Source of the DNA: Lachnospiraceae bacterium JLR.KK002
Lineage (GTDB): Bacteria; Bacillota; Clostridia; Lachnospirales; Lachnospiraceae
Direction: 5' to 3'
Assembly: GCA_036941025.1 (NCBI GenBank)
Contig: JAYMNP010000001.1
Coordinates: forward strand, 1,882,501-1,946,500
DNA: 64,000 bases
The position numbers and the translations under genes are program-made. Of this stretch, positions 8,839 through 15,621 are shown one piece after another. How positions within the stretch are numbered: position 1 is the first letter of the stretch; every line of letters starts with the position of its first letter. The notes under the pieces were generated by a model. It did not search any database. It saw only the letters and a program-made list of their open reading frames with translations, and was not told where the DNA came from.

Positions 8839-9459
8839 TTCTCCTTTCCGTCTCCACAGTTCTTCCAGTTTTTTCAGACTCACATCTGCCCCAAGGGCTA
8901 TTACCATGCTTAAAATCGTTCCCCATACAATTTTATACACGTTCATGGTACGCAGTCCGGAGAATAATACGGTACCGAGACCACCCGCATTGATCGTGGC
9001 GGCAATTGTGGCGATTCCCGTAGTGGATATAATTGCAAGGCGGATTCCCGCCAGAATGGAAGGCATGGCCAGCGGAATCTGAATGGTACGGGCTAACTGC
9101 CACCGGCTCATTCCCATTCCGATTCCTGCTTCCAGTATTGTGGCGTCAATATTCCAGATTCCTGCCAGAATATTCCGTATCAGCAGATACTGGTTATATA
9201 TCACCAGCACGATAACAGCCGTCTGATTACCCAGTCCGAATATGGGAATCAGAATGGCAAACAATGCCAGACTGGGAATGGAATAAACAGCGCTGAATAT
9301 CTGCACCACCCCGTTGGAAAGCCATTTTTTCCTTAAAATCAGACCGGAAATGAGCGCGGCCAGCAACAGGGAAAAAAACAGAGTCACAAACACCAGGTAC
9401 AGATGTTCCGCAAATGCTGTCCCAAACAGCTCCCAGTGTTCTGCAAAATACCGTATCAT
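8821..9459 (-). CDS. Osmoprotectant ABC transporter permease (OpuCD-like)
   Basis: A 212-residue inner-membrane permease with five to six hydrophobic segments and the binding-protein-dependent transport signature EAGIGMGMSRWQLARTIQIPLAMPSILAGIRLA (the EAA loop that docks on the ATPase). The size and sequence style (IYSIPSLALFAILIPIFGLG, NAGGLGTVLFSG) are those of the short permeases OpuBB/OpuBD/OpuCB/OpuCD, which import glycine betaine, carnitine or choline. It is the last gene of the four-gene operon. Its ATG overlaps the ATPase stop by four bases (9456-9459), indicating translational coupling. It is a paralogue of the first permease in the same operon (11142-11777), as expected for a heterodimeric channel. 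Confidence 0.92.
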   Translation of the reverse strand: MIRYFAEHWELFGTAFAEHLYLVFVTLFFSLLLAALISGLILRKKWLSNGVVQIFSAVYSIPSLALFAILIPIFGLGNQTAVIVLVIYNQYLLIRNILAGIWNIDATILEAGIGMGMSRWQLARTIQIPLAMPSILAGIRLAIISTTGIATIAATINAGGLGTVLFSGLRTMNVYKIVWGTILSMVIALGADVSLKKLEELWRRKGEAGRKL

Positions 9460-10256
9460 ACTTCCTCACCTTTCCCCATATCTGCCGTCCGCAAAAGTTC
9501 TGTTACAAATTCATCCGCCGGATGGGCCTGAATCTCCTCCGGGGAATCAAACTGCAGAATTTTCCCCTGATTCATCACAAGCACCTTTGTGCCCAGCTTC
9601 CAGGCTTCCCGGATATCATGGGTTACAAAGAGATATGTTCTCCCGGACTGTTCCTGAATCTTTTTAAGCTCTGTCTGGAGTACTTCCCGATTGATGGCGT
9701 CAATGGCCCCGAAAGGCTCGTCCAGCAGCATAAGGGGCGGGTCTGCAATCAGCGCCCGTGCAATTCCCACTCTCTGCTGCTGTCCGCCGGACAGCTGGGC
9801 CGGATACCGGTTTCGGTATTCTTCCGGCTCCAGCGCTACCAGCCGCAGCATTTCATCCACCTTCTGCTGTGTTTTCTTTTTGTCCCATTTCAGAATTTTC
9901 GGAATGGTAGATATATTTTCTTTTACGGTCATATGGGGGAACAGGCCAATCTGCTGAATCACATAACCGATATTTCTGCGCAATATCACAGGATTCTGCT
10001 CCCGGACAGGTTCGCCAAACAGTAGAATTTCCCCTCTGTCCGGCTCACAGAGCCGATTGAGCATTTTAATCAGCGTGGTCTTGCCGCACCCGGAGGAGCC
10101 AAGCACCGTCACAAATTCCCCTTCCTGGATTCGGATGCTGACGTCATCCAGCGCCGGACAGGTCATGCCCGGAAACCGTTTTTCCACATGTATCAGTTCT
10201 ACTGCGATTTTCCCGCCTCTACTTTTTGATACTTTCGTAGAATTCTTTTGCAACAT
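9456..10256 (-). CDS. Osmoprotectant ABC transporter ATP-binding protein (OpuCA-like)
   Basis: An ABC ATPase of about 266 residues with Walker A GSSGCGKTT, Q-loop QQIGLFPHMTV, signature LSGGQQQRVGIARAL, Walker B LMLLDEPFGAID and H-loop VTHD. It lacks the C-terminal CBS domains of the full OpuCA type (which runs about 380 residues), ending shortly after the ABC domain. The start is chosen at 10256 because a GAGGAA box lies seven bases upstream. This makes the gene overlap the binding-protein gene by 38 bases. A start after that gene's stop would need a non-ATG codon, since none is in frame before the conserved ELIHVEKRFPG strand. It powers import through the two permeases in the operon. Confidence 0.9.
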   Translation of the reverse strand: MLQKNSTKVSKSRGGKIAVELIHVEKRFPGMTCPALDDVSIRIQEGEFVTVLGSSGCGKTTLIKMLNRLCEPDRGEILLFGEPVREQNPVILRRNIGYVIQQIGLFPHMTVKENISTIPKILKWDKKKTQQKVDEMLRLVALEPEEYRNRYPAQLSGGQQQRVGIARALIADPPLMLLDEPFGAIDAINREVLQTELKKIQEQSGRTYLFVTHDIREAWKLGTKVLVMNQGKILQFDSPEEIQAHPADEFVTELLRTADMGKGEEV

Positions 10257-11118
10257 CTGTGTATTCCTCTTTGTCGATTTCAACTTTTGCATTTAACCCG
10301 GTAATATTCTCTGTGGTAAATTCTGCGCTGATTTTATTGAGAATATCAGCAATATCCGGATGTTCCTCCAGTACATCGTTCCGGATAACCGGAGCAAGGT
10401 TATAAGGGGGCCACACGTGCTTATCATCCTCAAGCAATGTAAACTGCTCTTCCACCAGCCTGCCCTCTGTGGTATATACGGGAGCCACATCTGCCTCATC
10501 ATTTTCCAGAACCTGATATTTCAGAGCATTGCTGTAGATATTGCTGGATTTCCATTCAAAGGGTCCGTACACTGCTTCCAGCGCCGGAATTCCGTCCGAA
10601 CGCTCGTCAAACTCTCCCTGAGAAGCAAACCGCAGTTCTCCTGCATGTTGCTGTAAATCGGAAATGGTGGATATTCCGTATTTTTCAGCCGTTTCCGTGC
10701 GGATGGCAAGGCCCTGTCCGTCATTTGCTGCGGAATAATCCAGCCAGGTGAGCTGATACTGTCTGTCATAGGCCTCTTTTACCGTGTCATACACTTCCTG
10801 CTCATCGGTGAGAGGCTCCATGCCGAGAACCGTCAGCAGACCCGTTCCTGTGTATTCCGGATATACATCAATTTCATCACTGGTAATGGTGGTGTGTATC
10901 ACAGATGATGAGATATTGAATTTCCGCTCTACTTTATATCCTGCGTCCTCTAACGCCAGCGCATAGATTTCCGTTACAATTTCATTTTCAGTCAGGTCTT
11001 TGGATGCAATGCGAATCAGTTTATCGGAATCTCCGGAAGAACCGCATCCGGCCAGAACTCCCATTCCCAAAACACCTGCCAGCAGCAATGTACCTGCTCT
11101 TTTCATCATCTTCTTCAT
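10219..11118 (-). CDS. Osmoprotectant ABC transporter substrate-binding lipoprotein (OpuCC-like)
   Basis: A 299-residue secreted lipoprotein. The signal sequence starts MKKMMKRAGTLLLAGV and ends in the lipobox LAGC, giving a lipidated cysteine at about residue 24. The mature part matches the OpuAC/ProX-like fold used for quaternary ammonium compounds: IRIASKDLTENEIVTEIYALALEDAGY, ITSDEIDVYPEYTGTGL (the hinge segment), and a late NLAPVIRNDVLEEHP. The start at 11118 has AGGAGG six bases upstream; the open frame extends further upstream only by accident. It lies between the two permeases/ATPase of the operon. Substrate (betaine, carnitine or choline) cannot be separated by eye. Confidence 0.93.
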   Translation of the reverse strand: MKKMMKRAGTLLLAGVLGMGVLAGCGSSGDSDKLIRIASKDLTENEIVTEIYALALEDAGYKVERKFNISSSVIHTTITSDEIDVYPEYTGTGLLTVLGMEPLTDEQEVYDTVKEAYDRQYQLTWLDYSAANDGQGLAIRTETAEKYGISTISDLQQHAGELRFASQGEFDERSDGIPALEAVYGPFEWKSSNIYSNALKYQVLENDEADVAPVYTTEGRLVEEQFTLLEDDKHVWPPYNLAPVIRNDVLEEHPDIADILNKISAEFTTENITGLNAKVEIDKEEYTDVAKEFYESIKK

Positions 11119-11141
11119 TCGTTTCCTCCTGTTGTAAAGGT

Positions 11142-11777
11142 TCAGTTGCAGAGATATCTTGTCTGATATCGGTAAATCCGGTCCAGCACATAACCTGTAA
11201 GCAGGGATAAAACTGCCACGGACACTCCTCCGATATACAACAGATCCATCCGCATCAGCCCCAGTCCTGTAAAAATAATATCTCCCAGCCCTCCGGCTCC
11301 GATATAGGAGGCCAGCGTGGCGCTTGCAATCACTTCCACGGCTGCTGTCCGGATTCCGGCATACATAATGGGAAAAGCCAGAGGCAGCCTGACCTGGAAA
11401 AAGCACCTCCGGCGGCTCATCCCCATGGCTTCCGCCGCCTCCAGAATTTCCTTCGGCAGGGATTGAAATCCCTGCACGGTATTCATCAGAATGGGAGGAA
11501 TTGCCAGGATAGTCAGTGCCGTCACCGCAGGTTTTACCCCGGTTCCCATCACAGGAATGCAAAGCAGCAGCACCGCAAGGCCGGGTATAATCCGCAGAAC
11601 TCCGAAAAAGCGTTCCAGAAAAAGCTGCAGTTTTGTAAAATGAGAGCAGAGAATTCCCATAGGAATCGCCAGAATCATGGCCAGCAGTACCACACTCCCG
11701 CTGATTTCCATATGCTCCCGCAGAAGCTGCAGGTATTCTGCTCCGTTTGTGGAAAAATATTCCGCTATTTTGTCCAT
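11142..11777 (-). CDS. Osmoprotectant ABC transporter permease (OpuCB-like)
   Basis: A 211-residue permease, first gene of the transporter operon. It has hydrophobic segments (SVVLLAMILAIPMGIL, IIPGLAVLLLCIPVMGTG, ALTILAIPPILMNTV) and the EAA-type loop EAAEAMGMSRRRCFFQVRLPLAFPIMYAGIRTA, followed by GAGGLGDIIFTG. It is similar in size and plan to the permease at 8821-9459. The start MDKIAEYF at 11777 is preceded by GGGAGG at five bases; a longer reading to 11819 has no good ribosome-binding site. The gap to the binding protein is 23 bases. The upstream peptidase ends 54 bases away on the same strand, so the transporter may share its transcript. Confidence 0.92.
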   Translation of the reverse strand: MDKIAEYFSTNGAEYLQLLREHMEISGSVVLLAMILAIPMGILCSHFTKLQLFLERFFGVLRIIPGLAVLLLCIPVMGTGVKPAVTALTILAIPPILMNTVQGFQSLPKEILEAAEAMGMSRRRCFFQVRLPLAFPIMYAGIRTAAVEVIASATLASYIGAGGLGDIIFTGLGLMRMDLLYIGGVSVAVLSLLTGYVLDRIYRYQTRYLCN

Positions 11778-11831
11778 ACATGCCTCCCTGCTTATCATGT
11801 CCTTTTTCGTTCTTCCCATTCCTGTTTCCTG

Positions 11832-13505
11832 TTACAGTATGATTTTTTCAAAATGCTCCGTCAACTCCCGGATACATCCGTCCGCAAAGGGATTTTTCAG
11901 TCCGACTTCTTCCAGCATGGGCACGTAGAACTTCCGGGCCGACATTCTGCATAAAGCCAGATAACTCTCCCAGGCTTCTTTATAATTCAAGTCCATTTTC
12001 ATTTTATACTGGAGGGCGCATACGGTAGACAGACAGTAATCAATGTAATAAAAGGGCATCTGGAAAATATGGCCCTGCCGCTGCCACCAGCCTCCTTTTC
12101 CGAAGAAGGAATCATCCTCGTAATTCATATGGGGACGGTATTCCTGCTCCAGCTTCTTCCACACCTGTTTCCGTTCTTCCGGCGTCAGTTCCGGATGTTC
12201 ATAGATAATATGCTGGAACTCGTCCACCATACAGCCATAAGGCACAAAGCATATTCCGTCCTCCAGGTGCATCAGACGGTAATCCTCTGCCCGGCTGCCG
12301 AAAAACTGTTCCATCCACTGTTCCGTAAAATATTCCATGGCCATGGAATGGATTTCCGCTGTCTCCATGGTAATATCCAGATGTTCACGAATCTCTTCTT
12401 TCCGCACCAGATACCCCTGAAAAGCATGTCCGCATTCATGGGTAATCACATCCACATCGCCGCTGGTTCCGTTGAAATTGGCAAAAATAAAGGGAGATTC
12501 AAATTCCGGAAGGTAATCCATATAACCGCCCTGCACTTTATTTTTCCTGCCCAGCACATCCAGCAGTTCATTTTCCATCATGAAATCAAAAAATTCTTTC
12601 GTCTCAGGAGAGAGTTCCCGGTACATTTCCTGCCCTTTGGCCAAAATCTCCTCCGGAGTACCTTTCGGTTCCGGATTTCCTTCTGCAAAATACATATTGT
12701 TATCAATATAGGAAAGCTGCTCCACGCCCAGCCGTTTCCGCCTGTTTTCATGGATTTTCGTTGCAAGAGGCACAATATATTCCTTCACCTGCCTGCGGAA
12801 ATGTTCCACTTCCGCCTGCCCATAACTGTTCCGGTGCATTCGGCAGTACCCCAGCGGAATAAAATTCTCACAGCCCATCTGCCGGGCCTGCTCCGTACGG
12901 TTCTTTACCATTTCATCATAAATACTGTCGATTTCCCCGGTTACGCTCATAAAATAGTTGCTGACTGCCTTCCAGGCCTGCCTTCTGGTGTCCCGGTCCG
13001 TATCTGACATGAATTTGCCCATCCGTGACAGATTGCAGATTTCCCCGCGAAAAGGGATTTCCGCTGAGGCAATCAGTTTGGAGTATCTGCTGACCAGAGC
13101 ATTTTCCTGCTGCATCAGGGAAATCAGCTTTTCGTCCATGGACTTAAAATCCAGTTCCATGTTTTTGAAAGCCACCGGCCCGATTTTTTCTTCCAGATAC
13201 GTCCGGTGCGGGGACTCAAACAATACTTTGTGGTATTCGTTGTCCAGATTGTCCAGCACAGGCTGCACTTCGTCATAGAATTCCTGTTCTTTCTCATAAT
13301 ATTCGTCGGCAGTGTTGATGTCATGGCGTATCATAGCCAGAATCCTGCAGGTTTTGATATGGTCAGCCAGTTTGTAGTACTCTCTGTGGATTTCAAACTG
13401 TTCTTCACCGCCGGACGCCTCTTTCTGACGGCGTGTCAGTTCCTGCATGGCGGCTTCTGTTTCTTCCCGGTTCAGTCTCTGATATGGCATTTCTGAAAAT
13501 TTCAT
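11832..13505 (-). CDS. M3-family oligoendopeptidase (PepF-like)
   Basis: A zinc metallopeptidase of 557 residues, cytosolic (no signal peptide), expected to cleave short peptides. The catalytic HExxH is present as THECGHAFQGYL (about residue 357), followed downstream by the Glu-bearing ETAEIHSMAME helix that supplies the third zinc ligand. The C-terminal helices resemble the M3 neurolysin-like fold. Length is slightly below PepF (about 600), as in the M3 subgroup common in clostridia. The start at 13505 (MKFSEMPYQRL) has a GGAGGA box; the frame extends upstream without one. The 5' region carries the structured motif at 13544-13595, also found upstream of the HD-domain gene at 27.8 kb. Confidence 0.93.
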   Translation of the reverse strand: MKFSEMPYQRLNREETEAAMQELTRRQKEASGGEEQFEIHREYYKLADHIKTCRILAMIRHDINTADEYYEKEQEFYDEVQPVLDNLDNEYHKVLFESPHRTYLEEKIGPVAFKNMELDFKSMDEKLISLMQQENALVSRYSKLIASAEIPFRGEICNLSRMGKFMSDTDRDTRRQAWKAVSNYFMSVTGEIDSIYDEMVKNRTEQARQMGCENFIPLGYCRMHRNSYGQAEVEHFRRQVKEYIVPLATKIHENRRKRLGVEQLSYIDNNMYFAEGNPEPKGTPEEILAKGQEMYRELSPETKEFFDFMMENELLDVLGRKNKVQGGYMDYLPEFESPFIFANFNGTSGDVDVITHECGHAFQGYLVRKEEIREHLDITMETAEIHSMAMEYFTEQWMEQFFGSRAEDYRLMHLEDGICFVPYGCMVDEFQHIIYEHPELTPEERKQVWKKLEQEYRPHMNYEDDSFFGKGGWWQRQGHIFQMPFYYIDYCLSTVCALQYKMKMDLNYKEAWESYLALCRMSARKFYVPMLEEVGLKNPFADGCIRELTEHFEKIIL

Positions 13506-13543
13506 AGCTGTCCTCCGTTCTGCGTTTTGTTTTGTTTCTTTTC

Positions 13544-13595
13544 GCACTCAGGTCTCCTCCCATCTCAAGGCAAACGATGGGTCCCTCCTCAGTGC
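13544..13595 (-). ncRNA. Structured leader motif, copy 1 (unassigned)
   Basis: Read on the minus strand: outer helix GCACT/AGTGC, a G-G mismatch, a conserved 3-bp AGG/CCT helix, an internal loop AGGGA opposite AGGAGA, then an inner helix CCCATC/GATGGG closed by an 11-base loop. Copy 2 at 27826-27869 has the same invariant loop but different, still complementary, helix bases. It lies 38 bases upstream of the M3 peptidase start and is preceded by a conserved TATGGTATAATAT. I cannot match it to a riboswitch or leader class I know. Confidence 0.55.
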
Positions 13596-13601
13596 ATATT
13601 A

Positions 13602-13680
13602 TACCATAATCACCCCGTGATATGGTATGGTACCCTTGCCCATTCGGGCGGTATAATATCTGTCGATATTATACCATAAT
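13602..13680. repeat. Cluster of three palindromes with duplicated TATGGTATAATAT box
   Basis: Three adjacent hairpins fill the gap between the 107-residue gene and the structured leader: TACCATA-TCAC/GTGA-TATGGTA (13602-13627), GCCC/GGGC (13638-13649) and a perfect 10-bp GGTATAATAT/ATATTATACC with a 6-base loop (13650-13675). The minus-strand box TATGGTATAATAT occurs twice, about 72 bases apart. They could be divergent -10 boxes, operators or a terminator for the upstream cassette. Confidence 0.5.
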
Positions 13681-13704
13681 TTTCCTGCCAGTATATGACA
13701 AAAT

Positions 13705-14028
13705 TCAGCTTTTCCTCATCTCTTCCAGCAGTTTCCAGATATTACAGCCAATCCTGTCAACCAGTTCTGCTTCGTCACCCGGCATTCTCTTTGCTCTTTG
13801 AATAGCTTTATCTACAAATGGCATATAATTCTTTTTGAAATTAATCCCGCTTTTTCCATGACAGGCTTTTTCTGAAACTTCTTTGCTCACAAATGTATGA
13901 TTTAAGGATACTTTGGGATTTTCTTTTATAATTTCCAGTTTATCACCATATTCTTTTTCCACATCAACTTTTTCTTCTTCCTTCTCACGTTCAAAAGCAC
14001 CGGAGGACAGCCTGTATTTATTATACAT
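13705..14028 (-). CDS. Unrecognised 107-residue partner of the AAA ATPase
   Basis: No family recognised. The protein is hydrophilic and mixed alpha, with a very charged N-terminal third (AFEREKEEEKVDVEKEYGDKLE), a central segment with NHTFVSKEVSEKACHGKSG and a helical C-terminal half ending WKLLEEMRKS. There are two cysteines and two histidines but no clear nuclease, HNH, Toprim or HTH motif. The start at 14028 has AGGAGG at the right distance and overlaps the ATPase stop by eight bases, so it is translated from the same message. A longer upstream reading simply runs into the ATPase gene in another frame. Pairing with an AAA15-type ATPase suggests an effector, inhibitor or specificity subunit; this is inference only. 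Confidence 0.7.
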   Translation of the reverse strand: MYNKYRLSSGAFEREKEEEKVDVEKEYGDKLEIIKENPKVSLNHTFVSKEVSEKACHGKSGINFKKNYMPFVDKAIQRAKRMPGDEAELVDRIGCNIWKLLEEMRKS

Positions 14029-15397
14029 ATCTTTCCTCCTGATCTGAAAATTCTTTATGAAAAACGGGAATCGCGCCATATCTTCCCAGTAAATATTCCC
14101 GGTCAATTTTTTTATCAAATCTTGCCCGGAACTTATTCAGGGAATAAATACTGGAGCCGTGGTCTTCCTGTCTTTCCACAAACCAGATTTCATCCTGCCG
14201 CAGTAAATCCAAATCCAGCAGATTCGTATCATGGGTAGTTGCTATCATCTGCTTTTTCTCACTGTCCGTCAGCGCATAAAACAATTCCAGAAACCGCCTG
14301 GTTATATTTGTATGAAGACTTCGGTCTATCTCATCAATTAAAATCACACAGTCATCACCGCCTTCATAAAACAGAGGAATCAGATCAAATAAACGCTTTG
14401 TCCCGTCCGACTCGTCTGCATATTCAAACAAATCCTCCATATTTCCATGATTTAAAAGCATTTTATTATAAATCACATTTCCATTTTCATCTTTATGCAG
14501 CACATACATCTTCTGATTTATATTGAACATCACAGGATGTTTATTCACTTTACCGAATATGTCTTCTTTAATCTTCTCCACTTTTTCTTCAGGCAGATTT
14601 TCCAGTACCTTATCAAAATCCATTTCCATCTGCTGACCTTCCACTGACTCTATTCCAGTATCAAAATATGACAGCAAATCTGCAAAAACCTCTTTCGTAT
14701 CTTCATCTGAAATAACATCATTCAGACCCCCGTACTTCGTTCCGGGGAACAGAATTATCATGTGCCTGAACCATTTATGCACGTCTGCAATTTCTGCAAA
14801 TATGCCGTTCTGTTCATTTCCCCGTTCAGCTATATCGCTCAGAATTGTCTTTTTCCTGAACGCTTCGGAAATATTCCATCCAAAATCCTCCAGATAAATC
14901 CTCAGGCGAACATTTTCTTCTGCACGTTTCTGGACAATCTCCGTACCGACATGGCTCCTGCCATCTTCGTCTGTTTCACGATTATAAAGACATATTTCTT
15001 TCCCGCTTCCTTCTATTCTTACAAGCCATTCCGATATAATTTCTTCATTCTCGTAAGAAACCGCCAGTCCATAAGAATACTCTTTTTCATTTACCAGGAT
15101 TCTGTATTCAAACACTCCGGGCTGGCGGTATGTTTCTTTTTCTACCCGGAAATGCTTTTTCGTCAAATCCACTTTATCCAGCCCGTTCAAAATTATTTTT
15201 CTGGAAAAATGTGCCGCTTTTATCAAATTGCTTTTTCCGCTGGCATTTGCACCATAAATCAGAGCACTCTTTAAAATTTTTTTATTACTGTTCATCATTA
15301 CATGCTCTTTGTGCCTGGTGACTCTGCCTGCCAGCAGTGAAATAGTCTGTGTATCAAAAAATGATCTGTAATTGCTTACAGAAAATCCTATCAACAT
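14021..15397 (-). CDS. AAA15-type (OLD/RloA-like) ATP-binding protein
   Basis: A 458-residue ATPase of the SMC/OLD-like AAA_15/AAA_21 group. The N-terminus LIGFSVSNYRSF is the usual opening strand, followed by Walker A GANASGKSNLIKAA (about residues 49-62). Walker B is VILIDEIDRSLHTNITRRFLEL, and the H-switch is MIATTHDTNLLD. The C-terminus after WFVERQ has no visible Toprim nuclease domain, so unlike full OLD proteins any effector activity must lie in a partner. Related ATPases occur in RloA/RloB, PARIS and Septu-type phage-defence pairs, but the partner here is not RloB, DUF4435 or HNH by eye. Transcription starts at a perfect-consensus promoter (15430-15458). The gene is visibly AT-richer than its neighbours, hinting at transfer. 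Confidence 0.88.
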   Translation of the reverse strand: MLIGFSVSNYRSFFDTQTISLLAGRVTRHKEHVMMNSNKKILKSALIYGANASGKSNLIKAAHFSRKIILNGLDKVDLTKKHFRVEKETYRQPGVFEYRILVNEKEYSYGLAVSYENEEIISEWLVRIEGSGKEICLYNRETDEDGRSHVGTEIVQKRAEENVRLRIYLEDFGWNISEAFRKKTILSDIAERGNEQNGIFAEIADVHKWFRHMIILFPGTKYGGLNDVISDEDTKEVFADLLSYFDTGIESVEGQQMEMDFDKVLENLPEEKVEKIKEDIFGKVNKHPVMFNINQKMYVLHKDENGNVIYNKMLLNHGNMEDLFEYADESDGTKRLFDLIPLFYEGGDDCVILIDEIDRSLHTNITRRFLELFYALTDSEKKQMIATTHDTNLLDLDLLRQDEIWFVERQEDHGSSIYSLNKFRARFDKKIDREYLLGRYGAIPVFHKEFSDQEERYV

Positions 15398-15412
15398 ATA
15401 AACACCTGCTTT

Positions 15413-15458
15413 CTAATCAGATTAGATTTATTATATTGTGATTTTATCACATTGTCAA
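15413..15458 (-). promoter_or_regulatory. Perfect-consensus promoter with two palindromic operator candidates for the ATPase cassette
   Basis: Minus strand TTGACA (15458-15453) and TATAAT (15435-15430), spacer exactly 17. The spacer holds the perfect palindrome TGTGAT-TTT-ATCACA (15437-15451). A second palindrome, CTAATC-A-GATTAG (15413-15425), covers the expected start point of transcription. The ATG of the ATPase follows at 15397. Confidence 0.8.
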
Positions 15459-15537
15459 TTTTATTATGTAATATTTCACATTTTTTTGGCATTTAAAATG
15501 TGTATTTTTCTCCTGTCTTATTATATTTAAACAAAAT

Positions 15538-15578
15538 AAAACCAGGTGACAGGATTATGATTTCCATCCCCCGGTTTT
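15538..15578. terminator. Terminator downstream of the diguanylate cyclase
   Basis: Arms AAAACC...GGAT and ATCC...GGTTTT form an interrupted hairpin. On the minus strand it is followed by a TTTTATTTT tract, suiting termination of the diguanylate cyclase transcript before the ATPase promoter. The remaining sequence of this gap is AT-rich with no coding signal. Confidence 0.65.
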
Positions 15579-15621
15579 AAATTCGCCGCTTCGGCAAACT
15601 ATCTGATTCTGTAAAATTTTA

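Noticed and set aside
10219..11781. Single 520-codon reading covering the binding protein and part of the upstream permease region
   Set aside because: The first 221 codons overlap the upstream permease gene in another frame. The lipoprotein signal peptide with AGGAGG at 11118 fixes the true start.
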